A stretch of DNA of 64,000 nucleotides from Thozetella sp. PMI_491 (GCA_021432635.1 MU270045.1:1-64000), one strand, 5' to 3'; positions 53,134 to 64,000 are shown, counted from the first letter of the stretch. Numbers and translations are program-made. The notes: generated by a model from the letters alone, not told the origin.

Positions 53134-53703
53134 TCAGTTCCCCATCATTTCCATTCCCTCAAAAAGATCCAACCAATCCTCGAGGCGCTTTGTAAAAAAA
53201 TCTTCCAAGTTCCAGAGTTCTGAGGAAAGGATTTCCATATCTCCATCCCAAAGATACATATCAGCGTCGATTGTCTGTTCCTGGGGTTTACCGTTATCAT
53301 CGGTGAGATAGGCAATGACAGGGACTGGATTGTATAGTTCGCCCTCGAAATGATCTAGTTTCTTCCTTTGAGCAGCTGTTTCTAGCTGAAGCACAAAGCC
53401 CTGCACTATAGCACAGGCGTTGTCTTGTCTAACAATGGCTGGCTAGTCACAACCCTTGACTGCATACCGTGCAAATCCTATTACACAGGCGGGAGATGCC
53501 AAGCTAGAGACTAAGCTGACGTTAGAAGCATCTCCTGTCAGAACCCAGGCGAGAAGAGGTTTTGCACAAAGAGTTCCGTAAATAAAAAGCGCTCGTGGCT
53601 GTGTCTCTGTTCGCACCATCGCATTGTCTGGGTACATAATTGCTGAATGGCCGGGCCGAATTGATATTGCTCCAGAAGTTAGCCGAAAAGACGCTCTCTG
53701 CAT
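53134..53703 (-). pseudogene. Gamma-glutamylcyclotransferase/AIG2-like gene with one in-frame stop
   Basis: Reads as one frame of the gamma-glutamylcyclotransferase (AIG2-like) fold. LFIYGTLCAKPLLAWVLTGD gives the YGTL glycine-loop signature, GFARYAVKGCD follows, then TAG (53445-53443) stands exactly where the Tyr of the conserved DYPAIVRQ should be. Downstream the same frame continues in family style: VQGFVLQLE, LDHFEGELYNPVPV with the catalytic-region Glu, and a C-terminal LEDFFTKRLEDWLDLFEG. One codon is the only visible lesion, so this could be a recent loss or an allelic or sequencing difference. Met starts at 53703, 53637 or later are possible; the one at 53703 is the earliest ATG. Confidence 0.75.
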
Positions 53704-54115
53704 AAGTGGCAATCTTAGTTTGATGATGGCTTTGGGGGTTGATTGGTGGGGCGAATAAGGCAATATGTTGAAAATATTTTCAGAGAGCAAGCAAGGGTAA
53801 AAAATGTAAATGATGCGTCTCCGAAAAATATGTAGGTACCCTGGTCAGGCGATTCACATCTCTAGAAGGCAGGAGCACGAAATATAGTTTAGCATATCTG
53901 TCCTTTCTCCGGATTTCAATGCCTTGGATCATTATAGGTAGCAGAGCCGTGCGCCGGAAAAGCTTATTGCATCAACTCGGTGGTGAACATGCTTTGTTGG
54001 TTGTTGGGTCCCATGCTTTGAAACTGTCAAATTCCGGATTCATTTTAGGCACTCTTGCTTCTTGGTTTTCACCACGAAGAGATATATCCACTTTCACCAT
54101 GGTAGTAGGTACATT
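53704..54115. other. Intergenic, cyclotransferase upstream region
   Basis: 412 bp between the cyclotransferase start and the permease 3' end, both on the minus strand. No feature recognised. Confidence 0.5.
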
Positions 54116-56397
54116 CTAGCTATCAGTAATCTTGTCTGTGCTTTCTTCGTCTGCTCCGTATTGTTGATCCACCGCAATACCCTCGATGTCAATCTGAAGG
54201 ACAGGTCCGTGATAACTTGATGTTCGGCCATAGGCAAACCAGCAGACCAGGGAGAGTACCAAAACACCTCCGAAGAATACAATGGCGTAGTTCCTAAAAC
54301 AACACTTGTTAGCCAATGGTTCAAGACGGAGACGAAATCGTCACTCCTGTTTTCTCCTTGGTGGAAAATGAGGGAGGGACAGGATGGGATGGATACCATC
54401 TTCACGTACATGTTTTCAACAGTGACAGGATTGACTGAAGGGAAGCAAAGGGCAATTACGACAAAGGAAAACCAGATTAGTGCTGCACCATTGATAATTG
54501 TACCAAACTTCCCGAGACTTATAGGGCCGTAAGCTATTTCCTTTCGTAGCCTGGTCATGAAAATAAAACTAATCGGTACTAGGTAGATGATAATCATGGA
54601 AACCAAAATTCCCGACATGAAGCCGTAGAATGCTGTGGCATTCCCAAGATATATCAGGATCAGTAGCATTGGCGGCAGGGTGACGACAAACAAGGCTCGG
54701 ATCGGAACGTCAAATCGTGGACTGACGACAGCCAGCCACGTTGGGAACATGGAGTCACGAGCCAAAGCGAAAAGAACCCGCGCGCCAGACCCCATAGCAT
54801 CGACAGCTGAGACAAAGGCAACGAGTGTAGCTGTCGCATTGAGTATGATACCAGCTGCAACACTGCCGGTGCTATTGATATATATCTGATCTGGATTAGC
54901 GGGGCCGTGACTCAGGAGGCTAAGATCATGCGAGTTGAGGATTCATCTTCTCGTAATTTGTTTTCTCTCTCCCACTACCACTTCCGCCAAGAAAAAAAAA
55001 CACTCACCTGGGTTGTGGGAGACATAGCACCAATGGGACTCATCAGCACGGAGTCGAGATCTCCTAGACAGAACAAGAAAACAATTATGAATGGGAACGT
55101 GACTACAGCGTTGACAGCTACGTTGGCGATCACTGAAATATGGTTAGATGGAAGCATTGTAGTTAGAAAGACTTACGGGGAGCTAGCTACTTACTTGCCC
55201 TGGGAACCGTCACAGAGGCGTGTATGGTTTCTTCAGAGAAATATGTGGCAGTTTCAATGCCGACAAAGCCGTACACTGAGCTGAGGAGGCCAATGCACCA
55301 AGCCATGCCATCGCTCCAGCCGCTATAGTTCTCAAAGCTTGTAAAGACGTACTCGGCGGAGTGCTTCTCGGGCGTGCATGCAAGCAGCACAATTATAATA
55401 ACGACGTAGGCTACAACATGTAGAACCATTGCTGGGTTGATTAGATCAATGATTATAACTTAGATATTTGATGGAACTTGGCCGCATACTCACCCACGAT
55501 GTTCAGGTATTTAATGACCTTGCCCCCGACCATGTTGCAACCAGCCGCGAGAAAAATTGCAGCCCAGAAAATCTGCTCGAGAGATTAGAGAAAATTCCCA
55601 AGAAAGGCTGTAAAAGTAGATCTAACCAGGACTGTATGCCATCTCTCTGCTGCATAGTCGGGATTGGACACCATGACATAAGCTTGGATTTGCAAGGCGA
55701 CTCCGGAGATGGCGCTGGTCACGCCAAACCAGCCAGTCCCGAGCAAAATATACCCCGTCAAAAAGCCCTATGGAAAAGATAAATACCAAGCTCGAATTTT
55801 ATTGTCATACTTAACTTACTATCATGCCACGCAATCGATGAGGGCACAGAGCCTATGTAGTTCGTCAACCTCGCGTTGGTTCTGTCTAGGGCGCTGTGGG
55901 TCTTGAGCTTACTACGATCCAGTGGTATAGACCTCCGGTAGTTGGCCAAATGCTGCAATAAATGGTTCGTCTCTGAGACACTTCGAGGCGATACTGGTCA
56001 CTTACCTGGCCATCTCCGCCATCGAAAGTACTAGTAACATCGCACCTAGCGCAGCAGCAATGTAGCCATAGAGGAGTGCAGTGGAGCCACCGCTGTACAA
56101 AGCTTGAGCCACAGCGGCCGTTATACCTTCCCACTGTTCAGGCGGCGGGATTAGATAATGCCTGTTTCACGTGGGTCTGGAATTAGGAGAACTAACCGTG
56201 CCGCTTGTGCAGACCGCGATTCCGAGGACCGACCAGAACCCAAATTTTCGAACGAATACTTGCTGTTTGCCGATAGCGTTGATGTCGCGCGCATCGTCGT
56301 TGGATAGGTGGGCAGCGACTTCGGCTTCGTGCTTCTGTTTGACCCGGTCCTGGTCTTGGGTGGCTACCGATTGCACATGGGTAGGTGAATCGGCCAT
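54116..56397 (-). CDS. APC-family amino acid/choline/GABA-type permease (ten exons)
   Basis: Plasma-membrane transporter of the amino acid-polyamine-organocation family, GABA/choline permease branch. Exons: 56397-56197, 56133-56006, 55952-55913, 55852-55820, 55767-55627, 55572-55494, 55431-55195, 55132-55008, 54885-54410, 54293-54116; total 545 residues in frame. Landmarks: QVFVRKFGFWSVLGIAVCTS, WEGITAAVAQALYSGG (TM1-2), AEMASIWPTTGGLYHWIV (TM3), a 33-nt exon encoding ALCPHRLRGMI, GFLTGYILLGTGWFGVTSAI, FWAAIFLAAGCNMVGGKVI, SVYGFVGIETATYFSEET (consensus segment), VSAVDAMGSGARVLFALARD, and a last TM VFFGGVLVLSLVCWFAYG. The tail is acidic. Unspliced, the region shows many stops, so the gene looks broken at first sight but is not. 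It could serve the neighbouring metabolite cluster as importer or exporter; inference. Confidence 0.88.
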
Positions 56398-57611
56398 CTT
56401 GGCGTGTAGTCTGATAAATTTCAGATGTTATGATTGACTAGACAATACCAGATCGCAGGGGTTTCGCCGATTAAAGTCATAAATGTGGAGGCGACAAGAC
56501 TATATTTCAATGTGCTTAGGCCCCCTTTGTTCACTACAGACATGCCTACCTTGATGATAGCAAGCATAGAAGGGCATGTCAGAGCTCCCTGCTATCGATG
56601 ATGGATTAATTCCGCATTGGTTGGATGAGCGACGGAGCGGGGGATTAACGAAGGCCAATCAGGTGCTTGTCACTGCGTGTATCAATCCAGGCAGATACCC
56701 TGGTACTGTAGCTCGTGAGACAGAGTTCTTCACCTCTGACAAACCCGATCCAACTCCCTCAATTTCGTAAATCCCGAAAGGGTCAGAAATCAAGACGGAA
56801 TTCGTGACAACACGCACCGCGGGATGCTACATCCGGTATATTCGAGGCGTCTTCATATTTGCATCCCCTATAGACTAAGAGCATGCATGAAATTGTGTCG
56901 GTAAAAGGAGTTGGAAACCTAGCAGCTTGTCGGAAAACGATTTTGGAATCGGATAAATAAGAGATACGGTCTGGACCGATGCGAGTCGAAAGTCGCGGAA
57001 GAACCTCTCAAACTCAAGGGGCAGACAGATGGCAGCGGACACAGAGGATAATTATGTATTGGACCCCCGCGCCACCCAGAGACTTGAGCAAAGCCCCTTA
57101 TCTAGCGTGGAGGACCAGTATCTGCCCCTTCTTCCGGCGCTTCGGCCGTCCCGCCCGTCGCTATCAATAGCAATCTCCCTATTGTAAGCTCTTATGCAAT
57201 CGGCAGCATAACATTACCGCCATGTGATATTACCGACCGTGGGACAAAATTTCTTGCCTGCCCCCTATTCGATAGGTTTTTCCGTACAAAGACTCTATAA
57301 TTTGGTGGAAAATATTGCTATTCACCAAGAAAATCCTTCCAGGCGCTGCCTCCCACTGCCTCCGAAATCTTTAGACTCTGGTAGCCTAGCTCTTGATGAG
57401 GTTATTTGGAGTCCATCACCACGGTAACTAGGGATCGTAATAGGTATGGTTGTGTCTTATAGAGGCTCTTCATCTCAATTAATTCCTCGTGAAATCCCCC
57501 AGACTCTCAGTATGTGCCTAGAACGAAAGCAAACTAGACGGTCTGTGGCTGGAAATTCTTCTCCTCGCCAGTAATTATTAGCAATCCACTCGTCGAAATC
57601 ATCAAATCAAT
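56398..57611. other. Divergent intergenic region, permease and monooxygenase
   Basis: 1.2 kb between two divergent start codons. The plus-strand frame at 56576-56770 begins with ATG but has no recognisable domain. No other feature supported. Confidence 0.5.
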
Positions 57612-59023
57612 ATGGAGTCCACGGCTAGCGGCCCCCTCCGCATCGTGATCGTCGGCGCCGGGTTCTCCGGCCTGACCGCTGCAATCGAGAGCAAACTTCG
57701 CGGCATGCACCCTATTCTGGTCGAGACATATCCTGGCCCCAGTACCCATGGGGATCTTTTGGATTTCACACCGAATGGTGGGCGGGTTTTTAACACATGG
57801 GGTAACGGCAGAGTCGGTATCGACATGTACGAGACCGGAGTTAATCGAGGCAAGTTCTTGGAGTTTTTCAACCAGCGGGATGAACTGCTTCGTGCAGATC
57901 CTTGGCCGCAGGGATTGGACGCTGTGGGTAACTTCGCCGGTCACCGAGGCGAATTCCACAGGATCGTCTACGAATACGCTCAGAAAATCGGCGTGGATAT
58001 CCGAGCCGGGAAGAAAGTAGTCACTTATATCGATGATGAGCGTGAGCCCAGTGTGATCACCGAGGACGGCGAAACGATTGTTGGCGATGTGGTTCTGGCT
58101 GCTGACGGCCCGAAGTCTCTTGCCCGGCCGCAGCTTTTGGGCCTGCCAGAAAGCAAGGTTAACAGTGGGTACGCCATCTTCCGGGCGTTCTTCACGGTCA
58201 CCGACGATATGAGGAAGAACCCTTACATGGCGGACCTCTCGCGAGATTATGAAGATGTAACCCGGTTCTGGGTAGGCCGTGATATGCATGGGTTCATTTA
58301 CACTTGGAACTATGGAAGGTAGGTCTCCTGTCATCTCCGTAACGCTCTTAATCGGGCGTATTTACTCAATTGTGGCTCAGAGATTGCGCGTGGGTCTTGA
58401 CCCATCTTGACGATACCGACATTACCGAGTCGTGGTCTCTTCCTGGGAGGAAGGAGGATGTGCAGGGTTATCTTGAACAAGCCAATTTCCCACATATCTG
58501 GAAGGAGATTGTCGAGATGACGCCTGAGGAACGCCTCATCGACTACAAGCTGGTGTGGAGAGATGCTCTTGCCACATGGCTCTCTCCCACCCAGCGATGT
58601 GCGGTCATAGGCGACGCAGCCCATTGCCACCTGCCAACCTCGGCGCAGGGCGCCTGCATGGCAGTGGAAGATGCGGCTACTGTTGCAATTTGTTTGGAAA
58701 AGTCCAAGGGTGATGTGCCGCTTGCTCTGCAGGTGTTTGAACGAATCCGGTTTAACCGGTCCCACGTCATCCATCAGGCTTCTATCTCCACGCGAAACAT
58801 TTACCACAAGAACGACTGGTCCCCAGAGATGGTCAAGAAGAATCCAGATTCTCTTGTAATGCCCTTGTTTGACTGGATCTTCGACTTCGACTGTCAGAAG
58901 AACGCTGAGGAGCATTACGATCACATCGCCGAAGACGTGAGGAGTGGTAAGCAAGGAACGATCCAGGAACTCTCCCTCCCTGCAGGCGGCGACTGCTCAT
59001 CGATGAAGCTTCAGGAAGCATAG
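57612..59023 (+). CDS. FAD-dependent monooxygenase, salicylate-hydroxylase-like (two exons)
   Basis: Flavoprotein monooxygenase of the PHBH/salicylate-hydroxylase group, 449 residues. Exons 57612-58318 and 58381-59023 (62-nt intron). FAD-binding GxGxxG is G15-AGFSG-L21 with a preceding IVIVGAG strand. The DG motif is in VVLAADGPKSLARP; the GD motif CAVIGDAAHCHLPTSAQGA lies at 309-327 with G313-D314 contacting FAD ribose. No signal peptide or membrane span. Such enzymes hydroxylate or epoxidise polyketides and aromatic acids using NAD(P)H and oxygen. Transcribed towards the regulator gene and close to the SDR and polyketide synthase, so a tailoring role in that cluster is likely. Confidence 0.92.
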
Positions 59024-59099
59024 TTACAAGTAATGAAGAGTTTTTAGTCACAATTCTATTGGAGATTTAACGGATTGATGTGCCGCACAGTCCTGTGCA

Positions 59100-60708
59100 T
59101 CAGCTGGGTTGCGCCTTTCCTTTTTCGACGCGTTTGGGACTTTGAGTCTCTATCTCCTCGAAAAAATTCTTTCCACCTTCATCATGGACGGCGTCTACCC
59201 AGAGGATACTCTTCAATACTTGCCTAGTCTCTGCCCAATTTACAAGATCCAAGGCACATTTTGTGCTGCATAGTTGCGTCCTCAGCCAGGTGCTGTCGTC
59301 CGAGGTACCAAGCACAGACAACCTGCCGATAAACGTGAACCAGAGAATCATTCTTGACCAACGTTCGTCACCATTGTGCTTCAGCGACTGCAATTGTTGT
59401 CGGAGTTGTCCGATAAGATGCCAGTAGACTGTTAAAACGCCGTTCATTTCAGTAAGCAGGGTCATCGAAAAGGCGAGCATGGCGACACGGATGGTCTCGA
59501 ACTTTTCTAGATCATCGTAGGCAAGGTACATCAGCCGGTACTGGACCGATATTACGGATTCCTGAACTAGTCGCGAGGAAACCTTGCGTCGTGTCTGGTA
59601 CGCGAGGTTGAGTGCAGTCGTGAATCTGCGCAGATCAAGCCACGTGTTCACCAAACGGATATCGGGGTTGTCGGACAGGTCGTGCAGCGGCGTCGTGGGC
59701 TGCGGCGTTTGGGAATCAGCGAGATATGGACTCCACGAGAAGGTGTTTTCGTCGAAGAAATAAGGCTTGGTTCCGTTTTGTAGAGAAAATCTGAGGTCAA
59801 ACCTGTCGTAAAGTGCTATGCTCAGCAGATGAGGAGGCATCGCGGGGGCTGGAGACTGACCGGCAGCATTTTATTTGAAGAGAAGGCTTTTGGGACAAAG
59901 CCGCCATGCCACCACGGAGCTTGATTAACTGAGAAATGGCATTGAGATGCCATTTAACCCCATCAATATTTCCGAGGCCATCGGTGACCATGGCAAGTGC
60001 CAATACGCCAAATAGAGTCGTGTCTGTGGTGGCTAGGCTATCATCTGCTAGCCTTTGCTGCACGAAGTGGATAGTCTTGTTCATATACATGGCGGAAGTT
60101 CGTCCGAACGCTGGACTCTTGATCACATCGGCGTACGCCTTCCCAATGTACCAGACTAGACTGACATAGGAGGGATCTTGATTCATGTCGTTAAACCATC
60201 GCTGCCCCTCCTCGCTCGCATCGACGCATGCCCGGATTGGGTGCATTGATTTTGACATGGCCTCAATGACTTGATTCGACCACTCGTCAGCACAATTGTT
60301 TTCCCTTGCCCACTTACCAATGCACATAGAGCTCTTACAATTACAGATAGGTTCCATCATGTGTGGCTCCATGGCAATCCCGAACCCCATAGAAGGTGAT
60401 AATGATGTGCTCGACGAGGCGGACACCCGGGCGGTGGCATCTTCCGAAGGGCGCTGCTGAAGGGAGCGTCTTGGTAGCGAAGTTCTGTTGATCCAGGAGT
60501 CAAGAGGAGGACGATGCGAAGCAGACGGTCTAGACTGCCTGCCTTTTCCTTTTCTGGCATGATGGCGAATTAATCGCCTCTCGTGAGCATCTGGCTGGAT
60601 GTTTTTACCGGTAGCCACGATGAAAGGGTGGTATGACGAGGTCGCCAAGCCTGGGCTTGGTTCCTCTTTTCGGCGAGCCTCGTCAGTCATATGTTCCGAT
60701 TCAGACAT
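59100..60708 (-). CDS. Fungal-specific transcription-factor-domain protein without zinc cluster (two exons)
   Basis: Putative pathway regulator, 522 residues. Exons 60708-59861 and 59820-59100 over a very short 40-nt intron (donor GTCAGT, acceptor CTGAG). The N-terminus has FIVATGK and a basic tract ERRLIRHHARKGKGRQSR, typical of regulators that carry a Fungal_trans_2-like domain but no Zn2Cys6 motif; there is only a scattered CNCKSSMC. The regulatory body shows VWYIGKAYADVIKS, LFGVLALAMVTDGLGN, WHLNAISQLIKLRGGMAAL, RIALYDRFDLRFSLQNG and RLVNTWLDLRRFTTALNLAY. It is divergent from the SDR gene with 602 bp between starts, the usual arrangement of a cluster-specific regulator. Confidence 0.83.
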
Positions 60709-61310
60709 GTCGGTCGTTTACGGCAGTTTTTTGCAGTATCCTGCCAGCCGTGCATGTAGGAAGCGAGTGGTTGTTCTCTATCCGTAGCTCGGTTTGGACT
60801 TGAGACTTGAGACTTAAAAGTGGAGTCGGAAATGCCAAGACTTTTGTTGATTGCCGGTTCAGGAATAGCTCCCTACTTTTACGTCCAATCGCCTTGACTA
60901 GCTCGATCTAGGCCGAATTGTGATTAGGCCGGCCCCTTCATGATGTCCGATGTTGGCTTCCCAAACCGAAAGTCCGGTCGCCTTGAAGGATTACCCAAAG
61001 TCCCGGGTCCAGAGGTATTGCCTCTAATCTTCCCCGCCCAGGTGTGCCTGGTCCCTTATGGCGTCGCTGCGGCGTGGTTATGACCCTAGTGTTGCCAAGA
61101 GACAGGTGATATTCCGTTTCTGGCCAGATTCCAGGATGTTCTGCCAAGAGGGTTTGAGAGAGTAAATTTGATATGGATTGATGATGTATATACATATATG
61201 TGTGGTTCTTCCATCGTGAAAAGTGCCAGCCAACCCATATTCTGCTCAAGGAAGAGTCAGTTGGAGCACTGCAGAAGCACCAGCCATCAAGGCATGTCAA
61301 TTCGCCCGCC
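60709..61310. promoter_or_regulatory. Divergent promoter, regulator and SDR genes
   Basis: 602 bp between two divergent ATGs within the apparent metabolite cluster. A TATATA-containing run lies at 61187-61200, about 115 bp before the SDR start. Palindromes were not systematically searched. Confidence 0.4.
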
Positions 61311-62432
61311 ATGGCCTCCAAATCAATGGAAATGGGCCCTACGGCGGCGCCAAACCCCGCCGTATCCATTATAAAGTCACGGTACTTTACCCAGATCCGC
61401 CGGTCGCTTCCCGGTGTCGATTTATCGGGCCAAATTGCAATCATCACGGGCGGCACCTCGGGATTGGGACATCACTGCGCCCACCACTTGCTCTCCCTGA
61501 AGCTGTCTCGTCTCATTTTGGCTGTGCGATCACAGGAGAAGGGGGAGAGTGTCGCCGACAAGCTTCGACTCGCCTATCCTGCTGCTAATGTTGATGTGTG
61601 GCTTCTCGAAATGACATCATACGAGTCTATCCAAGCCTTCTGCCAACGCGCCGAGACTGAACTTTCGCGGCTCGATTTTGCGATTCTCAACGCGGGCGTA
61701 GACGGTCTGGATTTCACCCTCTGCGATACCGGCCACTCTCGGATTTTCCAGGTGAACTACCTATCTACCTTTCTCTTGGCAATTCTTATGCTCCCTGTCT
61801 CCAAAATGAAGGCCCCTGTGGGGAAGCCAGGCCGAATCACGATCGTCAGCTCCGCAACAGCTCGATGGGCAAAGCTACCGGACCGAGACAAACGACCACT
61901 TCTAGCTCCGTTCGACGACCCAGAAATCCAGAAGGCTTGGCCAATCGGCGAACAATATTCTTCCTCTAAGATGCTAGGACACCTATTCTTCGCTCGGATG
62001 ATCGAATACCTAGACCCCAATGACGTAATTGTTAACCTAGTTGAGCCAGGGCTCTGTAGGGGAACCGACGTGCACAGGGATCTCCCCGGAGCTGCTAGTG
62101 CTTTCATGAAATGTGTAAAGGCGCTGCTTGGTCGAGACGCCCGGGATGGAGCATGGACATACGTTGACGCTGCTGTGGTCAAGGGCAAAGAATCTCATGG
62201 ATGTTTTTGTGAGGACTGGGAGATTCGTGCGTAAGTTTGGCTTATATAACTTCTGGTAGAGGCGTCTTGCTAACTGATTGTCCTTTCATATAGATTTACC
62301 CCGCTTGTCTATCTTCCAGAAGGGAAGCCCATTATGGATGCGCTGTGGGAAGAGACGTTGGAGGAGTTCGAATTTGCTGGAGCCCGAGGCATTCTAGAAG
62401 CTACGCGTGGGGTCAAAATCGGCGGACACTAG
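61311..62432 (+). CDS. Short-chain dehydrogenase of the polyketide-cluster type (two exons)
   Basis: NAD(P)-dependent SDR, 352 residues, exons 61311-62230 and 62294-62432 (63-nt intron). TGGTSGLG at 46-53 binds the cofactor, NAG occurs in AILNAGVDGL, and SSATARW carries the catalytic Ser, with YSSSK (Tyr-x3-Lys) in GEQYSSSKMLGHLFF. EPGLCRGTDV follows. The C-terminal exon (FTPLVYLPEGKPIMDALWEE) is typical of fungal WW-domain-oxidoreductase-like SDRs found in secondary-metabolite clusters. The open frame continues upstream to 61200 but starts with GTG there; MASKSM at 61311 is the first ATG. Lies between the regulator and the polyketide synthase. Confidence 0.9.
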
Positions 62433-62945
62433 CATGGATTTTTCCTGTAAAGATATAATTCGAGAAAAGAGCATATCACAAGCGCACGCTCCGCCATATT
62501 TTTGCATATATTAATAGACATTGCGTCGAACCACCTCATCAATACAGCACTCGCGTGCCGCCACTTGCCCCTAGTTGTAGCTAAGGGTCTAAGGTCGAGT
62601 TTAAGTTACGCGCGGGGTACGGAGATACCAGGCACATTCCTTAACCACTGCAATTTCGGATGCAAACTATCCCCCTAGGAACTAGATATTTTCTTACTCA
62701 GTCGCCATTGTTATGGCGACTGGTTGATTTAGATAGCATATCACTAATATACAAAATGATGCTTCGGTCATGCTAGGAATTTTTTTAAATGGCTGTTTGG
62801 CTTAATTTTAGCGTTGTTATATAGTATGAATACATAGCACGAGATTCGCCACCATAGTACCTAGGTATTCTTCGTGTTTAATGCTTGGGTGCACTATGCC
62901 AAGCGAAGCAAATGTGACGGCATGTTACTAGGCATGAATAACTAG
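62433..62945. other. Convergent 3' region, SDR and polyketide synthase
   Basis: 513 bp, AT-rich; untranslated ends of two convergent genes. Nothing else seen. Confidence 0.5.
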
Positions 62946-64000
62946 CTATATGGTAGGGTGGAACAACTTCGAGAGACCGACAGCCGCGTGTTCGCCGAGG
63001 GCGTGCAGTGTCCCCACGGCCAGCATTTCAAGCACACTAATGTCAAAGCCCAAAGCTTGCCTCCACCACTGCCGCATCTCGATTGCCACTAAAGAATCCA
63101 TGCCTAGATCAGATAGCGAGCAAGATGTCTTCAAATCCTCCTCGGACTTGAGCAAGAGAGTAAATAGCTTCTTCCCAATCTCTTGTGCCAAAATGTTAGC
63201 GGATTCCGGCCCATGTAACAAGGCAGCATCAGATCGGGCCTTGGCGAGGAAGGTCTTCAAAGTGTCGTTTGAACCTGATGCCAATTCACCGACACTAACG
63301 CCGCTATTGTGGAACACTGCCATGCGGATGTCCTTCTTGTACAGAGCACGATTGCTGGGATCGCCCAAGGGAATCGGCGAGCGGAGGCCAACACTGAAGT
63401 GGTTGCGCATAGTAAAGACACCAGTGCTGGAAGATGTGCTTCCTGTCCCTGTTGATAGGAAGGCCATGGCTGCGGCCATGGATTCGAGGAATTCCTGCTC
63501 CGACAAAGAGCTGCCGCAGGAGCCTGTAACCTTGAGTCGAACCGAATCCCGCGTAGCCAAGTAGCCAACCTCAGCAACAGCACCTATATCGATGGCAGAG
63601 ACAGGCAAGCCAAGACTAGTGCGGTATTGGACAAAAGCGTCCAGGAAGGTGTTGGCACCGGCGTAGTTGACCTGGCCTGGCTGCCCAACAATGCCCGAGA
63701 GAGAGCTGAAGAGAAGGAAGAAGTCGAGGTCCGCAGCGGCTGACACCGAAACATGGTGCAAGTTCCACGTGCCTTGCACCTTAGGGTTAACGGTTTCCCT
63801 CCACTGCTCGATTGTCATGCGAGAGAAATTTTCGTCAGAGAGCACCATGGACATCTGAAGGATACCCTTGAGAGAACCTGCCGCCTTGGACACCGCGTTG
63901 GCCACGTCGTCCTTGTTAGTCACGCTCCCTGGCACGAGATCGGTACGACAGCCCATGCTGGCAAGCTCCTCAACAAAGTCGAGATAGTCCGCATTATTGA
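62946..64000 (-). CDS. Highly reducing polyketide synthase, C-terminal part (cut by window edge)
   Basis: The last 350 residues of an iterative type I polyketide synthase; the frame is open to the window end, so the catalytic ketosynthase and acyltransferase lie outside. The ketoreductase domain has the catalytic SSLSGIVGQPGQVNYAGAN segment (Ser, Tyr and Asn of the SDR-type triad) and VSAIDIGAVAEVGYLA. After a linker comes the acyl carrier protein with LGMDSLVAIEMRQWWRQALG, where the Ser carries phosphopantetheine. The protein ends shortly after, with no thioesterase or reductase, as in highly reducing synthases that release product with a partner enzyme. A neighbouring SDR, monooxygenase and regulator agree with a cluster. 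The product cannot be inferred. Confidence 0.9.
   Translation of the reverse strand, partial: NNADYLDFVEELASMGCRTDLVPGSVTNKDDVANAVSKAAGSLKGILQMSMVLSDENFSRMTIEQWRETVNPKVQGTWNLHHVSVSAAADLDFFLLFSSLSGIVGQPGQVNYAGANTFLDAFVQYRTSLGLPVSAIDIGAVAEVGYLATRDSVRLKVTGSCGSSLSEQEFLESMAAAMAFLSTGTGSTSSSTGVFTMRNHFSVGLRSPIPLGDPSNRALYKKDIRMAVFHNSGVSVGELASGSNDTLKTFLAKARSDAALLHGPESANILAQEIGKKLFTLLLKSEEDLKTSCSLSDLGMDSLVAIEMRQWWRQALGFDISVLEMLAVGTLHALGEHAAVGLSKLFHPTI

Noticed and set aside
55768-55912. Cluster of stops suggesting a dead permease
   Set aside because: Two short introns around a 33-nt exon resolve all of them in phase.
1-64000. tRNA, rRNA, riboswitch or bacterial operon features
   Set aside because: No tRNA arm-like sequence or rRNA segment was recognised by eye; introns and families show a nuclear fungal genome, so bacterial elements do not apply.
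62946-64000. Independent small ACP-KR protein
   Set aside because: The frame is open to the window end and the KR starts mid-domain, so it is the 3' part of a longer synthase.

Overview
This is a genomic window from a filamentous ascomycete, most likely Pezizomycotina. The evidence is short GT-AG introns (about 40-165 nt, many with CTAAT- or CTGAC-like branch points), Zn2Cys6, bZIP and fungal-specific-domain transcription factors, a HET-domain protein, a NACHT-ankyrin relic, Ure2-like glutathione transferases, and the 3' end of a highly reducing polyketide synthase. I assigned splice sites by hand from reading frame, splice consensus and family alignment remembered by eye. No search was run. 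All conserved genes are accessory in type; I see no ribosomal, tRNA or other housekeeping gene.

Layout. 0-1 kb: decayed short-chain dehydrogenase. 2-7 kb: membrane fatty-acid desaturase, HpcH/HpaI aldolase and a PEBP protein, all on the minus strand. 8-12 kb: C2H2 protein and a dynamin-like GTPase, divergent around a 43-bp minisatellite. 14-27.6 kb: a run of detoxification-type genes (bZIP factor, SnoaL-like protein, quinone-oxidoreductase-like MDR, two glutathione transferases, cupin, Zn2Cys6 factor), with an LTR fossil and an ankyrin relic between them. 27.8-36.5 kb: a 1120-residue HET protein, a sterol-desaturase-superfamily hydroxylase and a broken NACHT-ankyrin gene. 37-44 kb: bZIP-DUF3425 factor, a norsolorinic-acid-reductase-like aldo-keto reductase, and a caspase-like protein with a large C-terminal region. 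45-54 kb: a P450 with an unusual I-helix, an SDR, a small secreted protein, and a gamma-glutamylcyclotransferase-like gene with an in-frame stop. 54-64 kb: an apparent secondary-metabolite cluster edge (ten-exon APC permease, FAD monooxygenase, transcription factor, SDR, reducing PKS running off the right end).

Two themes stand out. First, genes of the fungal allorecognition and cell-death repertoire (dynamin-like GTPase, HET, NACHT-ankyrin, ankyrin relic, caspase-like) lie within about 34 kb, mixed with redox and detoxification enzymes. Second, the right edge is a plausible polyketide cluster whose core enzyme is only partly visible. Several loci are dead or damaged (SDR, ankyrin, NACHT-ankyrin, cyclotransferase), which fits a fast-evolving accessory region.
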